From Thermoprotei archaeon (GTDB lineage: Archaea > Thermoproteota > Thermoprotei > Thermofilales > B15-G2), in the NCBI GenBank assembly GCA_003649445.1, contig QMRV01000014.1:1-46204 (forward strand): DNA of 46,204 nt. The letters run 5' to 3'. The position numbers and the translations under genes were made by a program. Below, in pieces: positions 34,131 to 42,550 of this stretch; the stretch's first letter is position 1; each line of letters begins with the position of its first letter. The notes below the pieces were generated by a model, which searched no databases, was not told the origin of the DNA, and saw only the letters and a program-made list of their open reading frames with translations.

Positions 34131-34328
34131 ATGAACGTAGAGAAACACTATAGCGTAAGTAAAGTAGCAGAAATATTTAGTGTACATCCGATGACAGTGA
34201 AAAAATGGATTAAAGAAGGAAAAATACGTGCAATAACTACTCCAGGCGGAAGATACAGAATACCTGAAAGCGAGATCAGGAGATTAATGGGCGAGACAAC
34301 TACTAAAGAGAAGTCTTCTGAGAAATAA
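34131..34328 (+). CDS. Stand-alone MerR/excisionase-type helix-turn-helix protein
   Basis: A 65-residue protein consisting of a MerR-like winged helix: SVSKVAEIFSVHPMTVKKWI (8-27), the wing with EGKIRAITTPGGRYRIPESE, then EIRRLMG. This is the DNA-binding module seen at the N-terminus of IS607 resolvases, in excisionases and as free-standing archaeal regulators. No serine recombinase domain follows in any frame, so it is not an IS607 TnpA. It may regulate the downstream genes: 49 bp to the MobB-like gene, which has its own A+T-rich promoter. The C-terminal tail is lysine/glutamate-rich. Confidence 0.85.
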   Translation: MNVEKHYSVSKVAEIFSVHPMTVKKWIKEGKIRAITTPGGRYRIPESEIRRLMGETTTKEKSSEK

Positions 34329-34377
34329 GCTCTTAACTGCCAATTAAATTTAAATTTTATCTCTTTTTTGTATCTTA

Positions 34378-35169
34378 ATGCTAAGAGAAGAGGATCTCCC
34401 CCTATTTAAGCCTTTGATACAAATAATTGGCGACAAAAATACTGGTAAAACCCTTTTAGCTGAAATCTTAATTAAACACTTTTCGTCAAAAGGTTTCAAA
34501 GTAGCTTACCTCAAGAGCTGCTCTTGCCCCATAGAAGTGGATAAGGAACATTCAGATACTAGTAGAGCTTGGCTAAGTGGAGCCTTCTACATTATGGCCG
34601 TGGCACCAAATACAGTTTTTATTAGAATGAAGCCTAGAGACCTCGCACTCCAAGACTTAATCTATATTTACAGACTTGCTGACATAGTTGTAGTTGAAGG
34701 CTTTAGAGAGAAATTCAGGAGTTTTTCTCGTACAGCTGTCAGAATAATCTGTGTTCCATCTAGAGACAAAAGTTTCAGCAACGTTATAGCTGAAGTGAAT
34801 TTTAAAAATAAAGCGAGTATTTCTGAAGAAATAGAAAAAGTAGTTTATGAAGTGGAAAAGCATGTAAAAAGAATTTCCGCCGCATCAAAAGTTTATCAAA
34901 AATTGCCTAAAGTAAACTGCAAAAAATGCGGCTTTTCTTCATGTATTGACTTATCATTAGCTGTGGCCGAAAGCAAAGCCTCTATTGATCAATGTGTTAC
35001 TTTGAAAGAGAGCAAAGTAATTCTAAAGGTTAATAGTGAAAGAGTCTACTTGAATCCATTTGTATCTAACTTGCTTAAAGACCTTGTTTTCGCCTTTATA
35101 TCGAATTTAAAGCTCAATTTAAGCAAAGAGGAGATAGAGGAAGTAGAGCTAAAGTTAAACTTTAAGTAA
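34378..35169 (+). CDS. MobB-like GTPase fused to a 4Fe-4S domain
   Basis: 263 residues. The N-terminal ~165 residues match the MobB P-loop GTPase (molybdopterin guanine dinucleotide cofactor assembly): Walker A GDKNTGKTLL (18-27), KSCSCP in place of the usual KH loop, DKEHSDTSRAWLSGA and VVVEGFREK. Residues about 178-210 hold KVNCKKCGFSSCIDLSLAVA plus a distant Cys (IDQC), the Fe-S domain type found in acetyl-CoA decarbonylase/ferredoxin proteins. This fusion would give MobB a 4Fe-4S cluster. A molybdo-/tungstopterin enzyme partner is not in the window. ATG at 34378. Confidence 0.8.
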   Translation: MLREEDLPLFKPLIQIIGDKNTGKTLLAEILIKHFSSKGFKVAYLKSCSCPIEVDKEHSDTSRAWLSGAFYIMAVAPNTVFIRMKPRDLALQDLIYIYRLADIVVVEGFREKFRSFSRTAVRIICVPSRDKSFSNVIAEVNFKNKASISEEIEKVVYEVEKHVKRISAASKVYQKLPKVNCKKCGFSSCIDLSLAVAESKASIDQCVTLKESKVILKVNSERVYLNPFVSNLLKDLVFAFISNLKLNLSKEEIEEVELKLNFK

Positions 35170-35190
35170 GCGAACATCTAGTAATGATGT

Positions 35191-35589
35191 GTGTATAGTA
35201 GATATCTACTAGATTCATCTATTTTAATTGGCTTAGATGAAAACAGGCTCCCTGAAGCTTATACAGGTATTGTAAGCGATATCTGGAAAAGAAACGCTAT
35301 AGGTTTTATTCACGTGCTATCAGTGCTGGAATATGCCGAGTATATTTCACGGAAAGTATCCTTAAACGAATTTCTTGAGAAAATATCTCCGCTCTACGTA
35401 ATCGACATAGATATAGAAGATGCTTATAACGCTACAATACTTTACAAGAAAATTAAAGAGATGGGTTATATTTTAACGCTTTCAGATACTCTTAGCTTGT
35501 ATTATGCCAAGAAAATGAGAGTACCTATAATTTCACTTAAAAAAGAATTAATAGAAGTAGCACAGAAAATATCTGTAAAAACACTATAA
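35191..35589 (+). CDS. PIN-domain nuclease (VapC-like)
   Basis: 132 residues that fit the PIN fold. The acidic metal-binding residues are D8 (YLLDSS), E47 (SVLEYAEY) and D99 (TLSDTLSLYYAKK). PIN proteins are ribonucleases, often VapC toxins with an antitoxin gene just upstream; here the upstream neighbour is the MobB-FeS gene, not an AbrB/RHH antitoxin. The GTG start at 35191 is used because the earlier ATG frame stops at once. The gene ends 2 bp before the primase-like gene, so the two are almost certainly co-translated. Confidence 0.85.
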   Translation: MYSRYLLDSSILIGLDENRLPEAYTGIVSDIWKRNAIGFIHVLSVLEYAEYISRKVSLNEFLEKISPLYVIDIDIEDAYNATILYKKIKEMGYILTLSDTLSLYYAKKMRVPIISLKKELIEVAQKISVKTL

Positions 35590-35591
35590 GT

Positions 35592-36818
35592 ATGATAAAA
35601 GAATATTATTCAAAACAAGAAGTATTAGAGGAAATAGCGTCTTTTTGTATAAATAGATGGGTTGCAGTGCACTGTGAAAAACGACTTAAAGATGGACGCT
35701 TTATGCTCATTAGATATGAGTCCGGTAAACCGCTTACTTTCTCTAAGCCAAGTGATATAAAAGCGTTCATAATAAAGCACTATTACCTAAAGCCACGATC
35801 ATTTTACGCATCATGTAACATCTACAGGCGACTTGTCACAAAAGACGATGCACTAGATTACTCGGGAAATGTTGTTGCGAGAACACCTACATGGGATATT
35901 GACAGCAAAATAGACTGGTGGAAATATACTATTGAAGTAGCCAGAATAGTAGTTGATTGTCTAGAAAAGGAAGGTGTATCAGAATCTGTATACTTAAAGT
36001 GGAGCGGTAACGGAGTCCATGTTCATGTACATGAGAAAGCTATATCTAGCGATGTTTTAAATAAAATAGGGGTCTTTAATGCAGTTTACGCTTTAGTAGA
36101 GTATATTTCTAGAAAAATTGTAAATAAAGTAGTAAATATTAATAAAAAATACTCTGTTAACATTAAGGTAGAAAACTTAATGGATCCTCAAAGAGTATTC
36201 ACTGCACCATTGAGCTTACATAGAGAACTAAACGTTTCATGCATTGTATTCAAACCTGAAGACCTTGACTCATTTGAAATAGACTGGACTAATCCGCTGA
36301 GCTTCAAACATAGAAAAGCCTGGCGCCGCTTTATTGAAGGTGAAGCAGACGAATTGGTGTGGAAAGCCTATAGGCTCATTGGTCCTTATCCAGGTGTAAT
36401 TGACAGGAAAAAAGTTTCTAAAGCTAAATTAAAAGAAACGAAAAGAAAAGAGACATTACCTGTACAGGTAGAAGACCTCCTAAAGAAACTAAGATTCTGT
36501 ATAAATCCAGCACTATTAAACATAAAGAGAGGCTTTAGTTCAGCTGAAGAGGCACTAAGTTTTCTCGAAAACGCTTTAAGCAAATATGTTTTAGGAGAAA
36601 TTAGTTTAAGCAAATTCGAAGAACTAGTCAACTACATTACTGAAGCTGTAATACCTTTTCAGGGCTTACCTGAGGAAACTAAAAATAAATTAATTAAAGT
36701 TTATTTAACTACATTAGAAATTGTCAAAAAATTAAAGAATAGAGAAGAAGTGAAAAAGTGGCTCTTAAGTCACGGGCCGTCCTACAGGAGAATAAGAACT
36801 TTAGATGAGTTTACTTAA
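35592..36818 (+). CDS. Archaeo-eukaryotic primase (AEP)-like polymerase
   Basis: 408 residues with the three AEP catalytic motifs in order: DxD as D102/D104 in TWDIDSKID, the sxH motif in KWSGNGVHVHVHEKA (S138-H145) and motif III as D198 to H210 in MDPQRVFTAPLSLH. These are the metal- and nucleotide-binding residues of PriS/PrimPol/LigD-PolDom enzymes. The zinc-binding stem of canonical PriS is not visible. The C-terminal ~140 residues are helical and basic (KAKLKETKRKETLP) and of unknown function. It is not the standard PriS in layout, so a second primase-like enzyme for repair or defence is inferred. It follows a PIN gene and overlaps the ATP-cone protein by 18 bp. Confidence 0.78.
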   Translation: MIKEYYSKQEVLEEIASFCINRWVAVHCEKRLKDGRFMLIRYESGKPLTFSKPSDIKAFIIKHYYLKPRSFYASCNIYRRLVTKDDALDYSGNVVARTPTWDIDSKIDWWKYTIEVARIVVDCLEKEGVSESVYLKWSGNGVHVHVHEKAISSDVLNKIGVFNAVYALVEYISRKIVNKVVNINKKYSVNIKVENLMDPQRVFTAPLSLHRELNVSCIVFKPEDLDSFEIDWTNPLSFKHRKAWRRFIEGEADELVWKAYRLIGPYPGVIDRKKVSKAKLKETKRKETLPVQVEDLLKKLRFCINPALLNIKRGFSSAEEALSFLENALSKYVLGEISLSKFEELVNYITEAVIPFQGLPEETKNKLIKVYLTTLEIVKKLKNREEVKKWLLSHGPSYRRIRTLDEFT

Positions 36819-38459
36819 AGCGGTTTCAATTACTTTTTGAGCTACAAACACTGTCTCAGGACTTACTTTCCTCCTATTAATGTCGTTCTGAAGCTTTCTA
36901 CAGAAGTCAACTATCCTATTTAAATCGCTCTCGCTAAAAGAAATTAATATTTCACGCGAAGACTGTTTAGCTGTCTTTGCTTTTTGCGCCAATATTAAGA
37001 GGTTTGTAACAAGAGAAGGTCCGGGTACTGTCTTAAACGACAGAAGAAGAATCGAAATTAGCTCATATAGTGTACTAAAAACATCGCTTTTCATACTCAA
37101 ATAACTTAAAATACTCTTTAGCCGAGACGCGATGTAGGTCTTTAGCTCTGCTTCTTCTACTCTATTTAAGAACTTTAGTAAAGGCATAGCTGTATACAAA
37201 GCCTCTTTGAGAATATCTTCGACAAATTTTCGTGAAAGTTTAATCGAGTAATAGTCTTTGAGGAAAACTACTCTCGGTGCAGCTAGCGAGCAAATACTTC
37301 TTATCGAATCATAGACTTTTTCAATAACATCATCGAGCACAGCTCTTATAGGCTCGAAGTCTTTGAAAAAAGGCTCAGCCATTTCTCTGAGGAGCTTTCT
37401 TGACAATACTTCATTCTCTACAACAATGTAATTTCGGGCAGTTAAGTAAAATTCGTAAAGACTCGATGCTTTTCCTGAGGGGTCAAATACATTCAAGCTG
37501 TTTTTAACAAGCTCTACTACTTCAAGGCTAGAGACTTTTTCTGAAACAAGGTCTTCTGAGGCTTTATTTAGAGCCATTAAGGCTACATTAGAGTCTACTC
37601 CGGCCTCTACAATAGACTCGAATATTTTGGCGTGAGAAAATTCTGTCTTTTCACCGCTCTTTAAAACTATATATTTGTACATCGAGTCCAGCTCAGAGAA
37701 AACTTTCAAGAGAATGCCTTTAGACATATACTTAGATCTCGCCTGCTCTACTTCTTCGACAAGACTCTTAAAAGCTTTAGCTAATTTCTGCGCATTAGGT
37801 GTTAAAGTAAGGTCTTTTGAAATGAGCTCTTTCTGTATTAAAGGCTCTATACTGTCTAGCTCAAGAACATTAGATAAAAAGGACACAAAGTCTTCTCCAC
37901 AATACTTTCTCTTCTCATATAAAACTGCAATAAGCGAAAGAGATTTCTCAGGAATACTTTTGAGAGTTTCTCCATAATTATTGACAAAGCTCAGAAAAAG
38001 TTCTTCTTTCTCTAAAACAGCTCTTCCTCTACTGTTTAGATCACCACTAGGGTAAGCTAAATTAAGCGAAATGAGCTGTTCTACGCTAAGTTTCCTTAAA
38101 CTATATTCTTTTAAAAGAACCCTAGCTACTTTCTCATAAGCTAAGTATTTGAGAAGTAAAGGAATATATCTTTTGTACTCTTCATAGATGCTAGCACTAG
38201 TCTCTACGCAAGCAGAAACTATTTCAGAAAAGACTATACCGCTTTCGCTTAACCTACTTTCAATTAAGTTAAATGCTTCTTCTGGACGTTCACCTTCAAT
38301 AAGAAAAACTAGTCTCTGCTCATCTTCCTCGAAATACCACTTTACGTCTGTTATTCCCATATTACGTAAATCTTCGTCAATAGTGTCAAGTACTTTCCTT
38401 ACTTCTACTGGAAGTACTTCAGGAGGATATTTAATATCGTAGTACTTAATGCGCAACAT
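36801..38459 (-). CDS. Unknown protein with a central ATP-cone-like domain, 552 aa
   Basis: Family not recognised. Residues about 255-330 (YIVLKSGEKTEFSHAKIFES and ALNKASEDLVSEKVSSLEVV) follow the ATP-cone pattern: 'VxKxxGxxxxFxxxKI' then an alpha-helical end with 'V' spaced helices, as in ribonucleotide reductases and NrdR. The rest is helical (several leucine-rich helices from 95 to 230 and 340 to 552), with no enzyme motif seen. An N-terminal ~75 residues may be a small alpha/beta domain. The ATP-cone without a reductase is unusual. The gene is convergent with the primase-like gene and 11 bp downstream of the ParB/SerK-like gene. Confidence 0.6.
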   Translation of the reverse strand: MLRIKYYDIKYPPEVLPVEVRKVLDTIDEDLRNMGITDVKWYFEEDEQRLVFLIEGERPEEAFNLIESRLSESGIVFSEIVSACVETSASIYEEYKRYIPLLLKYLAYEKVARVLLKEYSLRKLSVEQLISLNLAYPSGDLNSRGRAVLEKEELFLSFVNNYGETLKSIPEKSLSLIAVLYEKRKYCGEDFVSFLSNVLELDSIEPLIQKELISKDLTLTPNAQKLAKAFKSLVEEVEQARSKYMSKGILLKVFSELDSMYKYIVLKSGEKTEFSHAKIFESIVEAGVDSNVALMALNKASEDLVSEKVSSLEVVELVKNSLNVFDPSGKASSLYEFYLTARNYIVVENEVLSRKLLREMAEPFFKDFEPIRAVLDDVIEKVYDSIRSICSLAAPRVVFLKDYYSIKLSRKFVEDILKEALYTAMPLLKFLNRVEEAELKTYIASRLKSILSYLSMKSDVFSTLYELISILLLSFKTVPGPSLVTNLLILAQKAKTAKQSSREILISFSESDLNRIVDFCRKLQNDINRRKVSPETVFVAQKVIETALSKLI

Positions 38460-38470
38460 ATTTTCGCCTC

Positions 38471-39334
38471 CTAAATGAAGAGGTACAAGTGATTTTCTTC
38501 ATAAAATCTGTCCAGATATATCTTGCCTCTAATTTTAACAAGCTTTTTCTGCAGCAAAATTTTGTTTATTATGTCATTTACTTCATTTAAGTTCAAGTCC
38601 TTTCTCTTAAGAATGTTTAGCGGGATATTTATGAAAAGAGGTCTGACCGGGATAATGTGTCTAGTAGTTTTAGGTGGAAAAACTTTACCTGAGAGAGCTA
38701 CCTCTATAACATCTTTCTTCGTAATAATAGGTGTCTTTTCTACGACGCTATCTTTACTAATGTAAGATAAGGCTTCTTTTTCAGGCAAATATTTTATTGA
38801 ATTAGATAAAGATTTTATTTTATTGTCTAGATAAGATACTATCCTATATAAATTATATTTATTCTGAGGCCCTTTAATAATAAAGACTTTATCTCTGACT
38901 ATTAAATCAATACTATCAGTAGACTGTTCTCGAAGATTATATTCTCCTATTCTTTTTTCCTCAAAAATTAGGCCGTAATTGCGGCAGATATCCTTAATTG
39001 CATTAATAACTCGAGAAAAATCTACTCCTATGAAAACTCTATACCAGTTTTTTACTTCAATTAGTTTACTGAAGTAGTCTACGAAGCATACAGCTACTCG
39101 AGGATAGCCGAGCTCCTTCATGGCTGAAGCTCTATGCATTCCATCTAAAATAACTTTACTCTTTTCATCGACTATAATTGGATGATACTGGAATTTAGAT
39201 TTTTTAAAAGCCTTAACAAGTTTTTGTAAAGCATGAGGAACAGTTTCTTCATGCAAATACAAGCGCGACAAATCTTCAGCGCCTATTTTAATGGAGAATA
39301 TTTCTCCTCCAGCACTATAGTACAGAGTGTACAC
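38471..39334 (-). CDS. ParB-like domain protein, possible archaeal serine kinase (SerK-like)
   Basis: 287 residues. The N-terminal ~110 residues match the ParB/Srx nucleotide-binding fold: LHEETVP (28-34), HPIIVDEKSKVILDGMHRAS (51-70) and KELGYPRVAVCFVDY. The D64-G-M-H67-R68 box and upstream E29/E30 are the residues used in the archaeal ADP-dependent serine kinase SerK and in the ParB CTPase fold. The C-terminal ~170 residues include NLNEVNDIINKILLQKKLVK, a lysine-rich DNA- or RNA-binding-like end. ParB partner, serine kinase and nuclease activities are all compatible. It lies upstream of the ATP-cone gene, in the same operon. Confidence 0.65.
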   Translation of the reverse strand: MYTLYYSAGGEIFSIKIGAEDLSRLYLHEETVPHALQKLVKAFKKSKFQYHPIIVDEKSKVILDGMHRASAMKELGYPRVAVCFVDYFSKLIEVKNWYRVFIGVDFSRVINAIKDICRNYGLIFEEKRIGEYNLREQSTDSIDLIVRDKVFIIKGPQNKYNLYRIVSYLDNKIKSLSNSIKYLPEKEALSYISKDSVVEKTPIITKKDVIEVALSGKVFPPKTTRHIIPVRPLFINIPLNILKRKDLNLNEVNDIINKILLQKKLVKIRGKIYLDRFYEENHLYLFI

Positions 39335-39460
39335 TAAGAATATTGTGTTTTAGGAAATAAATCTATTTGAATTTCGGGTCTTTTTCTTTGCTAAGTATTT
39401 GTCTCAAAGTGAAAGAAAGAGTACTTTAAGATAAATACTTTGTTGCAATAAGCAAAATGA

Positions 39461-40012
39461 GTGGGTATGAAGCCTGTTCTCCTAATAATTGATATGCTTA
39501 ACGACTTCATTAAGGGAAGTTTGAAGATACCTGAAGCTGAAAAAATAATACCTAATATCAAAAAGTTAGTAGAAGTATTCCATAGAGAAAAATTTCCTGT
39601 AATCTATATATGCGATAGTCACATCAAAGGAGTAGACTATGAGCTTAAAATCTGGGGAGAACATGCAATTAAAGGAACATGGGGTGCTAAAGTAGTCGAT
39701 GAGCTTGCCCCCACTGAGGTAGACCATATAGTCTATAAGAGAAGGTATAGCGGCTTCTTTGAAACAGACTTAGATCTTCTCTTGAGAGAACTTGAAGCAG
39801 ATACTTTAGTATTAACAGGTGTCTCTACTAATGTCTGTGTACAACATACAGCTGCAGACGCCTTTTTTAGAAACTATAAAATAGTAGTCATTAGTGATGC
39901 TACAGCCGCGTTTACTAAAGAGGCGCATGAACAAGCACTACGATATATGAAGGAAATATATAAGGCGGAAATTCTCACAACTAAAGATTTTATAGAAAAA
40001 TTGGGTGAATGA
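39461..40012 (+). CDS. Isochorismatase-family cysteine hydrolase (nicotinamidase-like)
   Basis: 183 residues with the triad D11 (LIIDMLNDF), K93 (VYKRRYSGF) and C126 (GVSTNVCV), and the cis-peptide motif VSTN before the cysteine. Members hydrolyse nicotinamide, pyrazinamide, N-carbamoyl amides or isochorismate. The metal site 'DSHIKG' (52-57) resembles the nicotinamidase Asp-His pair. The frame opens with GTG at 39461; ATG at 39467 is an equally good start. The 3' end overlaps the GH1 gene region and forms a two-gene operon with it. Confidence 0.9.
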   Translation: MGMKPVLLIIDMLNDFIKGSLKIPEAEKIIPNIKKLVEVFHREKFPVIYICDSHIKGVDYELKIWGEHAIKGTWGAKVVDELAPTEVDHIVYKRRYSGFFETDLDLLLRELEADTLVLTGVSTNVCVQHTAADAFFRNYKIVVISDATAAFTKEAHEQALRYMKEIYKAEILTTKDFIEKLGE

Positions 40013-40013
40013 A

Positions 40014-41570
40014 TTGAGCTTACCGGAAAACTTCAAGTGGGGTGTCTCAGCCAGCGGTTTTCAATTCGAAATGGGTGATGTTGAAGAGAAGAGCCTAGAT
40101 CCTAATACAGACTGGTTCAAGTGGGTGCATGACCTCAATAATATTGCAGAAGGACTAGTTAGTGGAGACCTGCCTGAACACGGTGTAAACTACTGGTTTC
40201 TCTACGGAATAGACCATAGCTTAGCTAAAGGGCTAGGACTCACAGTTTATAGAATAGGTATAGAGTGGAGCAGAATTTTCCCTAATTCTACATCGGAAGT
40301 AGAAGTAGGCGTTGAAAGAGCACCAGACGGGAAAATAAGTAAAATAGATATCGATGAAAAAGACTTAGAAAAGCTAGACAATATAGCTAATATAGATGCT
40401 GTAGAGCACTATAGAGCAATTATACGTGATCTATTAGAAAAAGAATTCGAAGTAATAGTATGTTTAAATCACTTTACTTTACCCTTATGGATACATGACC
40501 CTATTACAGCCAGAAATACCAAGCTCAGGAAAGGACCTCTAGGGTGGCTAGACGAAAAAACTATCATTGAATTCACTAAGTACTGCGCTTATATTGCGTG
40601 GAAACTGGGAGACTTAGTAGACTGGTGGGCTATATTCAATGAACCTATAGTTGTTACGGAAGCGGGATACACTTCTCCTAAGCAAGGATTTCCTCCAGGA
40701 GTACTTGATTATAAAGCGTTTAAAACTGCTTCCATAAACATGGTGATAGCTCATGCACGAGCATATGATGTTGTCAAGAAATTTGATACAATTAAACAGA
40801 ATGAAAAAGCTCCTTCACCAGCTTACGTCGGATTAATACACAGCGTAACACCAGTTTTTCCTCTTACTGAAGAAAAAAGAGATGATAAAGAAGCAGTAAA
40901 AATACTTAACCACATACATAATAGATTCTTCCTAGAAGCAGTAGTCAATGGCTGGCTCGACGAAAACTTAAATGCTGTCAAAGAAAGAGACGAAAATAAA
41001 AGCTATTTACGTAATAGAGTAGACTGGATAGGAGTTAACTACTATACTAGAGCAGTAGTTAGAGGAATTAAATCACTTATAGCGAAAATAGTAGTAGGCT
41101 TACCAGTAATTCCTGTAATGGCTGAAAACTATGGATTTTCATGCAAACCGAATTCTACTTCAGAAGACGGCAGACCTACATCAGATTTTGGCTGGGAAAT
41201 ATTTCCCGAAGGGCTTCTTTATGCTTTAAAAATAGCCTCAGAATATGGTAAGCCTATTTTAGTAACAGAAAACGGGATAGCCGACTCGAAAGACAGGCTT
41301 AGACCTAAATTCTTAATTGAACATATCAAGGTACTAGAGAGAGCAGTAAATGAAGAAAAAATTAACGTAATAGGGTATCTTCACTGGGCTTTAACAGACA
41401 ACTACGAGTGGGCTCAGGGCTTCAGAATGAAGTTCGGACTATACTTTGTAAACCTATTGAGTAAAGAAAGACTACCTCGACCAAGCGCTGAAGTCTACAA
41501 GAAAATAATCGAAGAAAATGGAGTAACGCCTGGGCTCGAAGTATACGTCGAGCATTTTATTAAGAGATAG
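40014..41570 (+). CDS. GH1 beta-glycosidase (LacS-type)
   Basis: Hydrolyses beta-galactosides, beta-glucosides and related oligosaccharides. TTG at 40014 is chosen because GGTGA (40004-40008) lies 5 nt upstream and the product then begins MSLPENFKWG, aligning with the Sulfolobus LacS N-terminus (MYSFPNSFRFG). GTG at 40005 is the in-frame alternative. The acid/base glutamate is E210 in IFNEP, and the nucleophile is E419 in LVTENG. Also visible are GIEWSRIFP and the final YLHWALTDNYEWAQGF. Length 518 matches LacS. No signal peptide: intracellular. Translationally coupled to the isochorismatase-like gene. Confidence 0.95.
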   Translation: MSLPENFKWGVSASGFQFEMGDVEEKSLDPNTDWFKWVHDLNNIAEGLVSGDLPEHGVNYWFLYGIDHSLAKGLGLTVYRIGIEWSRIFPNSTSEVEVGVERAPDGKISKIDIDEKDLEKLDNIANIDAVEHYRAIIRDLLEKEFEVIVCLNHFTLPLWIHDPITARNTKLRKGPLGWLDEKTIIEFTKYCAYIAWKLGDLVDWWAIFNEPIVVTEAGYTSPKQGFPPGVLDYKAFKTASINMVIAHARAYDVVKKFDTIKQNEKAPSPAYVGLIHSVTPVFPLTEEKRDDKEAVKILNHIHNRFFLEAVVNGWLDENLNAVKERDENKSYLRNRVDWIGVNYYTRAVVRGIKSLIAKIVVGLPVIPVMAENYGFSCKPNSTSEDGRPTSDFGWEIFPEGLLYALKIASEYGKPILVTENGIADSKDRLRPKFLIEHIKVLERAVNEEKINVIGYLHWALTDNYEWAQGFRMKFGLYFVNLLSKERLPRPSAEVYKKIIEENGVTPGLEVYVEHFIKR

Positions 41571-41580
41571 TTAACCTACT

Positions 41581-41591
41581 TATTTATATAA
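41581..41591 (+). promoter_or_regulatory. TATA box of the DUF362 gene
   Basis: TATTTATATAA lies about 28 nt upstream of the ATG at 41615, directly downstream of the GH1 stop. It suggests that the DUF362-ASCH-COG2401 genes form a separate transcript. Confidence 0.6.
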
Positions 41592-41614
41592 ACCGTAAGG
41601 AAGCTATTAAGAGA

Positions 41615-42550
41615 ATGACTGTTTATTTAACTTCGTCAAGCGGACACTATGAAGGCATAGCAAACATCCTTAACTTAATGAAAAATACTTTAGTCGACTT
41701 ATTTCGCTCAAAAAAGCGCATAGTAATTAAACCGAATTTTGTATCAACGGTAGTAGAATTAGCAGCTACTCATGTTAAGGCAGTTGAAGCAACTATAGAC
41801 TTTATATACAGCCAAATAGGTTCAAGAAAAATAATTATAGCCGAGGGACCAGCAACGTCGCTTCTGTCAAATGGCTTAAAAAAATTCAACTACTATAGCT
41901 TAAAAGACAAATATGATGTAGAGTTTGTAGACCTCAATCTAGACGACTATAAGGAAATCTACGTATATGCGCATAATTTAGAGAAAAAACTCAGAATTAG
42001 AGTAGCGAAAACAATACTCGATGCAGACTTCCGCATATCGATATGCAGACCTAAGACCCATGACACAGTAGTAGCTACTCTTTCGATAAAGAACATAGCT
42101 GTAGGAAGTCTAATAGATCATGATAAAAGCAAAATACACGCAGGCTTCGCTGCAATAAACCTGAGTATAGCCGAGATAGCAACAAAAGTAATGCCACACT
42201 TGAGCATAATAGACGGTTACGTTGGAATGGAGGGAAACGGCCCTGTTTCAGGCGACCCTAAGCCATGGGGTATAGCTGTCGCCGGAACTAATCCAGTAGA
42301 AGTAGATGCCTTTACGGCATGGCTTATGGGATTCAATCCTCAGGACATAGGTTACCTATATATTCTGCATAAGTGGGGCTATGGTGAAATAAATCCAGAG
42401 AAAATAGAAGTAGTAGGCGAAAATCCCTTGAAATATAAGACTAAGTTTAAGCCGCACTGGCGATACGAAAAACAGCTCACCTGGAAAAATGAACTAGCGC
42501 GGAAAGGTGATTTACTTGAGCGAAGAATACTTGAGAGCCTTGATCGTTAA
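41615..42550 (+). CDS. DUF362-family protein
   Basis: A 311-residue protein matching DUF362: KRIVIKPNFVS near 35-45, THVKAVEATIDFI, EGPATSLLSNG, ICRPKTHDTVVATLSIKN (about 145-163), SIIDGYVGMEGNGPVSGDPK (about 197-216), then AGTNPVEVDAFTAWLMGFNP. Many homologues carry a 4Fe-4S ferredoxin end; this one lacks it, so it is the short archaeal form. The biochemical role is not established. Transcribed from its own TATA box and followed by two overlapping genes on the same strand. Confidence 0.9.
   Translation: MTVYLTSSSGHYEGIANILNLMKNTLVDLFRSKKRIVIKPNFVSTVVELAATHVKAVEATIDFIYSQIGSRKIIIAEGPATSLLSNGLKKFNYYSLKDKYDVEFVDLNLDDYKEIYVYAHNLEKKLRIRVAKTILDADFRISICRPKTHDTVVATLSIKNIAVGSLIDHDKSKIHAGFAAINLSIAEIATKVMPHLSIIDGYVGMEGNGPVSGDPKPWGIAVAGTNPVEVDAFTAWLMGFNPQDIGYLYILHKWGYGEINPEKIEVVGENPLKYKTKFKPHWRYEKQLTWKNELARKGDLLERRILESLDR

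Noticed and set aside
34131..34328. IS607-type transposase/resolvase.
   Set aside because: Only the HTH module is present; no serine recombinase domain or TnpB-like gene follows.
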